Below are positions 28,684 through 37,661 of a DNA stretch of 64,000 nucleotides, piece after piece. This DNA is from Gloeocapsopsis sp. IPPAS B-1203. GTDB taxonomy: Bacteria > Cyanobacteriota > Cyanobacteriia > Cyanobacteriales > Chroococcidiopsidaceae. The position numbers were made by a program, and so were the translations under genes. The notes beneath the pieces were generated by a model. That model searched no databases, was not told the DNA's origin, and worked only from the letters and a program-made list of their open reading frames with translations. Location of the stretch: contig NZ_PEIG01000007.1 in NCBI RefSeq assembly GCF_002749975.1, positions 124,001 through 188,000 of the forward strand, given 5' to 3'. Each line of letters begins with the position of its first letter. The first letter of the stretch is position 1.

Positions 28684-30195
28684 TTAAAACTCCATACGCT
28701 GGTATTCAGCGACGGAGGCTGCTGCGGGTCGTGCGCGCTGCCTTGCCCAATCTCTTAGGGCTGTTACCTGCTCAGTCATGGTACGTGATAGTGGCAGCGT
28801 AGCTTTAATCGCAGCAATAATGTCAAGTTGCGTAAACTCGCGATCTTGAGCGAAGGCTTCGTACATCGCAGCAATCAACGCTTGCTCGATTTCTGCACCA
28901 GAAAATCCATCAGCAACCTTTGCAAGTTGCTCAAGATCAAATCGCGAAATATCTCGTTTACGCTTAACAAGGTGAATTTGGAAGATCTCTTTACGCTCCT
29001 CGGCATTGGGGAGATCGACAAAGAAAATTTCATCAAAACGACCTTTCCTTAAGAATTCTCCTGGTAGACGTTCTACTCGATTGGCAGTTGCCATTACAAA
29101 TACAGGAGAGGTTTTCTCTTGCATCCAGGTGAGGAAAGAACCAAAGATTCGGCTAGATGTACCGCCGTCAGAGTCAGCAGAACCGGTACCACCAGCAAAG
29201 GCTTTGTCGAGTTCGTCTATGAAGAGAATAGCTGGTGAAATTGATTCGGCTGTTCTTAACGCATTACGTAAGTTCGCTTCAGATCTTCCTACCATAGAGC
29301 CATCGTACACTCTACCCATATCAAGGCGGAGTAAAGGTAAGCCCCAAAGCCGAGATGTCGTTTTAGCAATTAACGACTTACCGCAGCCAGGTACTCCTAG
29401 AATCAGCATCCCTTTAGGCTGAGGCAATCCATATTCTCTCGCTCTTTCTGTAAAAGCATTAGAGCGTTGTTTTAACCATCTTTTAAGTTCTTCTAAGCCT
29501 CCCACCGCTTCTAGAGTTTCGTCTTCTTCAATAAACTCTAGAATGCCATTACGGCGGATCAACTGCTTTTTCTCCGATAGAACGATATCTACTTCGTTCT
29601 CAGTTAGCTGACCTTTAGTATAAACCTGCGCTTTGCGGTAAACTTTTTCTGCTTCATCTCTAGTTAGACCTAGCGCTGCTTTCAGTAACTTTTCTCTAGC
29701 TTCGGTGCTGAGCCTGCGATTGCGGCTTTGTTCTAGTTGTCGTGACAAAACATCATTGAGTTCTGTCATATCCGGAAGTGCGAAATCAAGAACGACGACT
29801 TCCTTTTCTAACTCAATAGGAATTTGTTGTAACGGCGATATTAAAATAATGGTTTTCTGCGTGCCTTTGAAACTCGCGATCGCATCTCTTAACCATCGTG
29901 TTGTTGCTGGTGAGTCAACAAAGGGATGTAAATCTTTGAAAATAAATATACTTGCTTCTCTTTGACGAATTACCCACTCAACAGCTGCTTCAGGTGATAC
30001 AGTATTATGCTGTGTTATGTTCCTGGGTTGACCATACTCAACAATACCGTGGGTAACTGTCCATACAAATATTCGCCGTTGTGGTCGCATTTGGGCGATT
30101 GTCGATATTGCCTGCTCAGCCCGTTCTTCCTCGGAGGTTACAAGGTAGATTAGAGGGTATTGAGCTTGTATTAAGACGTTTAGCTCTTCTTTCAT
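28684..30195 (-). CDS. ycf46: AAA+ ATPase Ycf46
   Basis: 503 residues. An N-terminal Ycf46-specific domain (KEELNVLIQAQYPLIYLVTS) is followed by an AAA+ module with Walker A GVPGCGKS, Walker B ILFIDELDKAF, sensor-1 VMATANR and arginine-finger region LRKGRFDEIFF. The C-terminal helical lid ends at about 500. Cytoplasmic. Plastid homologues exist; the Synechocystis relative has been linked to low inorganic carbon or stress, which I cite from memory. Same strand as ycf35 and the upstream RHH gene. Confidence 0.9.
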   Translation of the reverse strand: MKEELNVLIQAQYPLIYLVTSEEERAEQAISTIAQMRPQRRIFVWTVTHGIVEYGQPRNITQHNTVSPEAAVEWVIRQREASIFIFKDLHPFVDSPATTRWLRDAIASFKGTQKTIILISPLQQIPIELEKEVVVLDFALPDMTELNDVLSRQLEQSRNRRLSTEAREKLLKAALGLTRDEAEKVYRKAQVYTKGQLTENEVDIVLSEKKQLIRRNGILEFIEEDETLEAVGGLEELKRWLKQRSNAFTERAREYGLPQPKGMLILGVPGCGKSLIAKTTSRLWGLPLLRLDMGRVYDGSMVGRSEANLRNALRTAESISPAILFIDELDKAFAGGTGSADSDGGTSSRIFGSFLTWMQEKTSPVFVMATANRVERLPGEFLRKGRFDEIFFVDLPNAEERKEIFQIHLVKRKRDISRFDLEQLAKVADGFSGAEIEQALIAAMYEAFAQDREFTQLDIIAAIKATLPLSRTMTEQVTALRDWARQRARPAAASVAEYQRMEF

Positions 30196-30270
30196 TGCCG
30201 TCGACCTACTTGGAACCTTAAGTTGATGCAGACAAAAATCTGGAATTTTAACTACTCGGTCTTCAAACCC

Positions 30271-30606
30271 CTAACAGGGTACTAGTTCTTCACCTTGTGG
30301 ACTCGCTCCTACTTGAGGTACCTGCTCCACAGGGATTTCTTCTCTGATCCCAGGTTGTTCGCCTACCGGAGCCATCTCACCGTCACGCATCACAAGCGGT
30401 GTTTCGCACTCTGGGCAATGGTATAGCCGATAGTTTCTACCATGCTTTGCTTCCACTTCTTCAACCACGTCGGAATGATTGAGGTAAAAAACGATTGCTT
30501 TTTCTGCAAGATCGGACATTGGCTCTGAGTCTATTGCGGATCGAATTTTTAATTTTCGATGCAATTCCGGCGACAAATACAAAGTAACTTTTTGCTTAGC
30601 TTGCAT
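30271..30606 (-). CDS. Ribbon-helix-helix protein with a CxxC zinc-finger-like tail
   Basis: 111 residues. Residues 5-50 fit a ribbon-helix-helix (CopG-like) fold: strand QKVTLYLSPELHRKL, then two helices. HCPECETPLV at about 70-79 is half of a Zn ribbon; the only other Cys is the C-terminal residue. The tail is Pro/Glu/Gly-rich. It lies 75 bp upstream of ycf46 on the same strand, so it may regulate or be co-expressed with it. A perfect palindrome (30625-30634) just upstream of the start could be its own operator. Function inferred only. Confidence 0.65.
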   Translation of the reverse strand: MQAKQKVTLYLSPELHRKLKIRSAIDSEPMSDLAEKAIVFYLNHSDVVEEVEAKHGRNYRLYHCPECETPLVMRDGEMAPVGEQPGIREEIPVEQVPQVGASPQGEELVPC

Positions 30607-30624
30607 ATAACTCTTGAGTGGTCT

Positions 30625-30634
30625 TACCCGGGTA
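30625..30634. promoter_or_regulatory. Palindrome TACCCGGGTA, possible operator
   Basis: Perfect 10-bp palindrome 19 bp upstream of the RHH protein start (30606), in an AT-rich spacer where this G+C-rich block stands out. Autoregulation by the RHH protein is a guess from position only. Confidence 0.35.
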
Positions 30635-30764
30635 TGTATATCACGTTATCGACTCTATCATTAGTTGTCAAGACAGTAAAACGTTTTGACGTCAATATTG
30701 TTATATATCTTAATATTTAAGCTCAAGGAAATAGTTAGGGTAAAAGTTAGAGAATTATGTGTAA

Positions 30765-30788
30765 AAAAGTTTGATGATTCAAACTTTT
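30765..30788. other. 10-bp stem-loop in the sqdB upstream spacer
   Basis: AAAAGTTTGA-TGAT-TCAAACTTTT, perfect 10-bp arms, 182-205 bp before the sqdB start. Its A/T ends would let it act as a terminator in either direction, for example of a short RNA from the sqdB leader. The 30635-30969 spacer holds no other gene I can support. Confidence 0.45.
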
Positions 30789-30957
30789 AATCATAAGTCA
30801 TGACCCTTAGCCGCCAAATGGCAGTTTGACAGCACTTGCTGCAGTTGAGAAACCTGCTGATGTAAACGGCACTTTTCGATTTTGATCGTCAGTTACGCAT
30901 TAATTTGGTTTATAGGGGTCACAAACCTGATAGATTTAGCGAAGATCAGCGAGTTAG

Positions 30958-32118
<1,161 letters not shown>

Positions 32119-32212
32119 ACGCTAGGTGAGAAGTTAGGTTTCCTGAAGTCAGAATACTGACTAATCCTTGCCTCTCCCTAGCTGATAGCCCCTACTCCCT
32201 AGCCTCTAATAT

Positions 32213-33349
32213 ATGCGAATCGCCCTATTTACAGAAACCTTTTTGCCTAAGGTTGATGGCATTGTCACGCGCTTAAGCCATACCATTGATCATCTCCAGC
32301 GTAATGGCAATCAAGTCATGGTGTTTGCACCTGATGGTGGAATTGCGGAATATAAGGGAGCTAAAGTACACGGTATTTCAGGCTTTCCCTTGCCACTGTA
32401 TCCAGAGTTAAAACTGGCGCTACCTCGACCTGCAATTGGTCAGGCGTTGGAACACTTTCAACCGGATCTAGTTCATGTTGTTAATCCAGCAGTTTTAGGT
32501 TTAGCTGGGTTATTTTACGCCAAAACCCTCAAAATTCCCTTGGTTGCTTCTTACCATACGCATTTGCCACAATATTTACAGCATTATGGTTTAGGAATGC
32601 TCGAAGGCTTTTTATGGGAATTACTCAAAACAGGTCATAACCAAGCGGAAATTAATTTATGTACTTCGACCGCTATGATGCAAGAATTAGCTGCACATGG
32701 TATCGAGCGAGTAGCGTTGTGGCAAAAAGGTGTAGATACAGAATTATTTCATCCTGACTTGGCAAGCAGAGAAATGCGATCGCATCTCAGTCAAGGTCAT
32801 CCAGAAAGTCCTTTGTTACTTTATGTTGGGCGATTATCAGCAGAGAAAGAAATTGAACGCATTAAAGCAATCTTACTGGCGATTCCAGAAGCTCGTTTAG
32901 CATTAGTAGGAGATGGACCACATCGTTGCGCTTTAGAAAAGTACTTTGCCCAAACACCTACTCATTTTGTAGGTTATTTAACTGGAAAAGATTTGGCTGC
33001 AGCGTTTGCTTCTGCGGATGCCTTCGTTTTTCCTTCTCGGACAGAAACATTGGGATTAGTATTACTGGAGGCAATGGCTGCAGGATGCCCTGTTGTAGCA
33101 GCTAATTCAGGGGGTATTCCAGATATTGTCACTTCAGATGTCAACGGTTATTTATTTGATCTTGATGACGATAATCAAGGAGCGATCGCTGCCACCAAGC
33201 GCTTACTGGAACAACAACAGCAAAGAGAAATAATTCGTCAGAATGCCCGTACCGAAGCAGAACACTGGAGCTGGGGAGCAGCTACGCGCCAATTACAAGA
33301 TTATTATACCAAAGTATCGTCGCGGAACTTAGCTAGCTTGATTTGCTAA
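32213..33349 (+). CDS. sqdX: SQDG synthase, glycosyltransferase SqdX
   Basis: Transfers sulfoquinovose to diacylglycerol. 378 residues, GT4 family with GT-B fold: N-terminus RIALFTETFLPKVDGIVTRL, donor-site phrase LLYVGRLSAEKEIERI, and the E-x7-E motif in SRTETLGLVLLEAMAAGCPV. It acts at the membrane face after SqdB, with which it forms a two-gene unit. Length and motifs are fully typical. Confidence 0.95.
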   Translation: MRIALFTETFLPKVDGIVTRLSHTIDHLQRNGNQVMVFAPDGGIAEYKGAKVHGISGFPLPLYPELKLALPRPAIGQALEHFQPDLVHVVNPAVLGLAGLFYAKTLKIPLVASYHTHLPQYLQHYGLGMLEGFLWELLKTGHNQAEINLCTSTAMMQELAAHGIERVALWQKGVDTELFHPDLASREMRSHLSQGHPESPLLLYVGRLSAEKEIERIKAILLAIPEARLALVGDGPHRCALEKYFAQTPTHFVGYLTGKDLAAAFASADAFVFPSRTETLGLVLLEAMAAGCPVVAANSGGIPDIVTSDVNGYLFDLDDDNQGAIAATKRLLEQQQQREIIRQNARTEAEHWSWGAATRQLQDYYTKVSSRNLASLIC

Positions 33350-33374
33350 ACCTTGGCATTCTATCGTGACTAAT

Positions 33375-33638
33375 TTATATTGAAGGATTCTCGGAATCAT
33401 CTTGAAAAGGATTTTCCCCAACACCCAGTTGCTTTTTCGTGCGTTTGAGATCCTTCCAAAGTGCATGAATTTGTTTGTATGACTCTTCAGGAGACATTTT
33501 CCCAGCAGTTTCTAGATTACATATGTAGCTAACGCGCTGGGCAAACTCTTGGAGATTGGCATTAAAAATCAAATTCTCCGGCTTGACTTTGCCATAGTAG
33601 CGACTGCGCGGATAGAGAAAATCAGATTGGTTCACCAT
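33375..33638 (-). CDS. Conserved hypothetical small protein, 87 residues
   Basis: Hydrophilic, with no signal or membrane segment; text such as FLYPRSRYYGKVKPENLIFN and YKQIHALWKDLKRTKKQLGV. Starts at ATG 33638 and ends 25 bp from the sqdX stop (convergent). I believe it has cyanobacterial homologues, but no function is known to me. The spacer upstream of it (33639-33888) is packed with palindromes. Confidence 0.65.
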   Translation of the reverse strand: MVNQSDFLYPRSRYYGKVKPENLIFNANLQEFAQRVSYICNLETAGKMSPEESYKQIHALWKDLKRTKKQLGVGENPFQDDSENPSI

Positions 33639-33716
33639 CGCAGATCCTATTTTGCTAAACGCCTTTATCTATCTAACATCAAGTCAAGCAAACAACAATA
33701 CGGATCTCACCTATAA

Positions 33717-33853
33717 ATTGTTAGATCGCCGTCACTCTAATTGTTAGATTTTTACCAGTACTACTTAGTATATTGCAGGTTTGTTAACCTTGTCATAACC
33801 AAAAGTTAACTTTTCCTTATCCTTATAAGGAGGAGACTTTGTAACAAAGTTAC
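33717..33853. promoter_or_regulatory. Cluster of direct repeats and palindromes between radA and the 87-residue gene
   Basis: AATTGTTAGAT occurs at 33717-33727 and 33740-33750 (23-bp pitch, about two helical turns). Perfect palindromes follow: AAAAGTTAACTTTT (33801-33814), CCTTATAAGG (33821-33830) and GTAAC-AAA-GTTAC (33841-33853). An ideal AAGGAGGA ribosome-site sequence at 33827-33834 is followed by no ORF. On the leftward strand all lie upstream of the small hypothetical gene. Confidence 0.5.
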
Positions 33854-33888
33854 TCTTCATTGGTTTCCTTAGAGTCTAAAGTTTGTAT

Positions 33889-35406
33889 TTACTGCTCATC
33901 ATCATCAAGTAGCAGAGAGTCTTGTAAGTGTTGTGGAGGAATAGCCGCAATTATGGCGTCGAGAACTTTAGCGACAGGAACAATTTCTAAATTAACGTCT
34001 GGAAGATTTTGTCCTTTAGGAACAATGGCACGTTTGAAACCAAGCTTAGCAGCTTCTTTTAAGCGGAGTTCCATTTGAGAAACAGCCCGTAATTGTCCAC
34101 CTAAACCAACTTCTCCAATTAAAACTGTTCCAGGATCGACAACGCGATCGCGAAAAGATGCGACAACAGCAATTGCGACTCCTAGATCGACGGCAGGTTC
34201 TTCAACGTTCAAACCACCTGCAGAAGCAACATAAGTGTCTAACTTAGACAGCGGAATGCCGACTCGTTTTTCTAATACTGCTAAGATTTGTAACAAACGG
34301 TTGTAATCTACACCGGTTGTTGAACGACGAGGAGAAGCATAACTTGTAGGACTGACTAAAGCTTGTAACTCGACAACAATTGGGCGCGTACCTTCACAAG
34401 CAACAACAATTGCAGTTCCAGGTGCAGGTTCATCGCGATTACCTAAAAATAATTCAGAAGGATTTGCAACTTCGCGCAATCCGCTATCAATCATTTCAAA
34501 GATGCCAATTTCATGCGTTGCACCGAACCGATTTTTGACAGTTCTCAACAGCCGATGTGAAGCAAAGCGATCGCCTTCAAAATATAAAACAGTATCAACC
34601 AAGTGTTCTAAAACTTTAGGTCCAGCGATTGCTCCTTCTTTGGTAACATGACCAACAATCAACATTGTTACATCGTCACGTTTGGCAACTTGCATTAAAG
34701 CCGCAGTGCACTCGCGGACTTGTGCAACAGAACCAGGAGCCGAAGTCAGTGTAGGAAAATAAACTGTTTGAATACTATCTATTACGGCAACATTCGGTTT
34801 AAGCGAGTCAATTTCTCTTAAAATTTCTTCAAGATCAGTTTCAGGTAATACATACAAATCTGCACCAACCGCTATTTCAGTGGCAGTGGCATTGTGTTGT
34901 GATAAATTGCTATTTGCTTCTTTGTTATTTGGCTCATTAACTAGATTTGATACTCCTAAACGTGAAGCTCTAAGTTTTACTTGTTGTCCTGATTCTTCTC
35001 CACAAACATAAAGTATGCGATACTTTTGTGCGAGTTGATTTGAAACTTGTAAAAGCAAAGTTGATTTACCAATTCCAGGGTCTCCCCCAATCAAAACTAA
35101 AGAACCAGGAACAATGCCTCCACCTAGCACTCTATCAAGTTCACCATAGCCAGAAATCCAGCGTGTCACGTGGCGATCGCTAATTTGAGCAAAAGTAAGT
35201 GATGCCCTTGGCTTGGCAGGTTTTGCTGCAGATTTGTGATGACTTCGGCTAATTTGTAAACCGGCACGACTAGGTATTGCTGATGTTGTTGACTCAATTT
35301 GTTCTTCTAAAGAATTATAGGTTCCACAGGCAGGACATTTACCAAACCACTGAGGAGACTCTGCACCACATTCATTGCAAACGTAATAAGTTCGAGGCTT
35401 CGGCAT
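33889..35406 (-). CDS. radA: DNA repair protein RadA
   Basis: Branch-migration ATPase of recombination. 505 residues: an N-terminal C4 zinc finger (CNECGAESPQWFGKCPACG), Walker A GGDPGIGKST, RadA motif KNRFGATHEIGIF, and a C-terminal Lon-protease-like domain (VASAGGLNVEEPAVDLGVAI). An insert of about 20 Asn/Glu-rich residues after RASRLGVSNL is slightly longer than usual. Divergent from rpaB across 173 bp. Confidence 0.95.
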   Translation of the reverse strand: MPKPRTYYVCNECGAESPQWFGKCPACGTYNSLEEQIESTTSAIPSRAGLQISRSHHKSAAKPAKPRASLTFAQISDRHVTRWISGYGELDRVLGGGIVPGSLVLIGGDPGIGKSTLLLQVSNQLAQKYRILYVCGEESGQQVKLRASRLGVSNLVNEPNNKEANSNLSQHNATATEIAVGADLYVLPETDLEEILREIDSLKPNVAVIDSIQTVYFPTLTSAPGSVAQVRECTAALMQVAKRDDVTMLIVGHVTKEGAIAGPKVLEHLVDTVLYFEGDRFASHRLLRTVKNRFGATHEIGIFEMIDSGLREVANPSELFLGNRDEPAPGTAIVVACEGTRPIVVELQALVSPTSYASPRRSTTGVDYNRLLQILAVLEKRVGIPLSKLDTYVASAGGLNVEEPAVDLGVAIAVVASFRDRVVDPGTVLIGEVGLGGQLRAVSQMELRLKEAAKLGFKRAIVPKGQNLPDVNLEIVPVAKVLDAIIAAIPPQHLQDSLLLDDDEQ

Positions 35407-35579
35407 TGGCTATTTACTAAGTGTTAAAATATGTTTAGAAAACTGAAAGTTTAAAAAAAATTAAAATCAATTTTTAGCAGAAAATTCGCTCTTTTTTAAT
35501 ACACAAATCAGGTAGAATCTTAAATTAATGGTACTAAAAATTAAGTTTCATAAAATCCAATTAAGGAGCGCGAAGAAGA

Positions 35580-36308
35580 TTGGAAAGTCATAAAGAAAAA
35601 ATTTTGGTAGTGGATGACGAAGCAAGCATACGTCGTATTTTGGAAACTCGACTGTCCATGATTGGGTATGACGTTGTTACAGCAGCTGACGGGGAAGAAG
35701 CATTAGATACATTTCGCAAAGCTCAACCCGACTTAGTTGTTCTTGATGTCATGATGCCCAAGTTAGATGGCTATGGAGTTTGCCAAGAGCTGCGTAAGGA
35801 ATCAGATGTCCCAATTATTATGCTAACAGCCCTAGGAGATGTCGCAGATCGCATCACTGGGCTAGAGTTAGGTGCAGATGATTATGTTGTCAAACCGTTT
35901 TCTCCTAAAGAACTCGAAGCAAGAATTCGTTCTGTATTGCGGCGAGTAGATAAAACAGGTGTGACAGGAATCCCAAGTTCCGGTGTGATTCATGTTAGTC
36001 AATTACGTATTGATACAAACAAGCGCCAAGTTTACAAAGGAGACGAACGAATTCGGTTAACAGGAATGGAATTTAGCCTACTTGAGCTACTTGTAAGCCG
36101 TTCGGGAGAAGCTTTTTCTCGGTCAGAAATTTTACAAGAGGTTTGGGGTTACACTCCAGAAAGACACGTAGATACTCGCGTAGTAGACGTTCATATTTCC
36201 CGCTTGCGAGCTAAATTAGAAGACGATCCAAGCAATCCTGAACTGATTCTCACTGCTAGGGGGACAGGTTATCTTTTTCAACGCATCATTGAACCAGGAG
36301 AGGAGTAA
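35580..36308 (+). CDS. rpaB: OmpR-family response regulator RpaB
   Basis: 242 residues; receiver domain with phospho-Asp in VVLDVMMPKLDG and the KPFSPKELEARI end, then a winged-helix output domain (EVWGYTPERHVDTRVVDVHI). The near-invariant N-terminus ESHKEKILVVDDEASIRRIL identifies RpaB (Ycf27). It is the essential cyanobacterial regulator of high-light and photosystem genes and the partner of NblS (41012-42970). TTG start 35580 is fixed by AAGGAG at 35563-35568; there is no alternative ATG upstream. Confidence 0.95.
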   Translation: MESHKEKILVVDDEASIRRILETRLSMIGYDVVTAADGEEALDTFRKAQPDLVVLDVMMPKLDGYGVCQELRKESDVPIIMLTALGDVADRITGLELGADDYVVKPFSPKELEARIRSVLRRVDKTGVTGIPSSGVIHVSQLRIDTNKRQVYKGDERIRLTGMEFSLLELLVSRSGEAFSRSEILQEVWGYTPERHVDTRVVDVHISRLRAKLEDDPSNPELILTARGTGYLFQRIIEPGEE

Positions 36309-36334
36309 GGTAAAAGCTAACTGCTAATAGCTGT

Positions 36335-37003
36335 ATGATGGTTAAACCAGATCAACATCGATTTTTCCGGCTGCTACCAATTATTGTTGGTGGATTGGGA
36401 GGAATATTATTGCTAATCAACCGTTTACTGACGCCGGAGTTGAACGGTTCACAAGCACGCGCAGATGCGTTAGGGATAATTTTAAGTGCTGGGTTAATTC
36501 TAACTGGTTTACTGTGGCAGCAAATTACACCGCGATCGCCTGATATCGTCACTTTAATCGGTCAAGAAGGGTTTGAAATAGCACAATTGCCAGAAGCAGT
36601 CGCAACAGAATTAGCTTGGGCATCGCACTTGCTATTAACAAATACAGCAACGCGATCGCTCATCGTCTTCTATCAAGGTAAAGTGTTATTACGGCGCGGA
36701 ATTCTAGGCAAAAAATCAGAAGTCAAACCAGGAGCGATTTTACAACGAGTGCTAGACAAGCACAAACCTGTATACTTGGTTGATTTAAAGATATATCCAG
36801 GAAAAATTGAGTTTGACTATTTGCCAGAGAACACTCAAGGTGTCATTGTACAACCAATAGGTCAAGAGGGAGCTTTAGTTCTAGCGGCTAATGCGCCTCG
36901 TAGTTATACTAAGCAAGACGAAAGTTGGATTGCTGGAATTGCAGATAAGTTGAGTGTCACTCTAAAAAACAATACAAACCACACCGCTGCTGTCTCTGGA
37001 TGA
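36335..37003 (+). CDS. Cofactor assembly of complex C factor B, CCB2/CCB4-like
   Basis: 222 residues; two membrane helices near the N-terminus (about 13-29 and 45-62), then a soluble GAF-like part (SHLLLTNTATRSLIVFYQGK; VIVQPIGQEGALVLAANAPR). The family helps attach heme c-i to cytochrome b6 of the b6f complex in chloroplasts and cyanobacteria. Follows rpaB by 26 bp, so likely co-transcribed. ATG at 36335 or the adjacent 36338. Confidence 0.8.
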   Translation: MMVKPDQHRFFRLLPIIVGGLGGILLLINRLLTPELNGSQARADALGIILSAGLILTGLLWQQITPRSPDIVTLIGQEGFEIAQLPEAVATELAWASHLLLTNTATRSLIVFYQGKVLLRRGILGKKSEVKPGAILQRVLDKHKPVYLVDLKIYPGKIEFDYLPENTQGVIVQPIGQEGALVLAANAPRSYTKQDESWIAGIADKLSVTLKNNTNHTAAVSG

Positions 37004-37006
37004 ATT

Positions 37007-37528
37007 ATGTTAATTCTGTATTGGGTATTAATTGCTCTGATGATTGTTGGCGTAATTGGGGCTGTGGTTCCAGGAATTCCTGGAACCAGTTTAATTTTAA
37101 TGGCAATTATTATTTGGGGAGTTGTACAAGGCTCTTTAAGTAGCATTATTGTACCACTCGTCGTGGCGATCGCTGTCCTACTTGCAAGTATTGGAATTGA
37201 GTTTTTAGCAAGTTATTGGGGGGCAAAACGCGCAGGTGCAAGCAAGTGGGGGCAAATAGGTGCAATTATTGGTTTAATCTTAGGTTTTTTAGGCTTATTA
37301 CCAACTTTACCTTTCGGCGGACCTCTACTTGGTATTTTACTCGGACCTTTACTTGGTGCAATTATTGGCGAATATTTTTATCAACGTAGTTGGCGATTAG
37401 CTGTTAAAGCTGGAGTAGGAATTGTTGTCGGTTCTTTAGTAGGAAATTTAATTCAGGGAGCGTTAGCAATTGTTACTTTAAGTGTTTTTATATTGACAAC
37501 TTGGTCGCAAATTGCTGGAGTTTATTAA
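37007..37528 (+). CDS. DUF456 membrane protein
   Basis: 173 residues, almost wholly hydrophobic with Gly-rich helices: GVIGAVVPGIPGTSLILMAI, FLGLLPTLPFGGPLLGILLG and YFYQRSWRLAVKAGVGIVVG match DUF456. It would span the membrane four to six times. Function unknown; the family is widespread. Starts 3 bp after the CCB-like stop, so translationally linked to rpaB's operon. Confidence 0.85.
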   Translation: MLILYWVLIALMIVGVIGAVVPGIPGTSLILMAIIIWGVVQGSLSSIIVPLVVAIAVLLASIGIEFLASYWGAKRAGASKWGQIGAIIGLILGFLGLLPTLPFGGPLLGILLGPLLGAIIGEYFYQRSWRLAVKAGVGIVVGSLVGNLIQGALAIVTLSVFILTTWSQIAGVY

Positions 37529-37661
37529 CTTTTGAGAGGGCTTGTTGTTTTCTTAAGATTAGTTGCAGTTGCTCGGTTTTAATCTAACGCGAACATTACG
37601 AGTGTTGATATTGTATAAGTGCCAGGACGTTCAAAAACTCCTGCATAGATCGCGTTTCCTT

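Noticed and set aside
33827-33834. Ideal AAGGAGGA ribosome site as evidence for a small gene
   Set aside because: It is followed by TTG-TAA or by no start codon in a useful window; kept only as an odd regulatory element.
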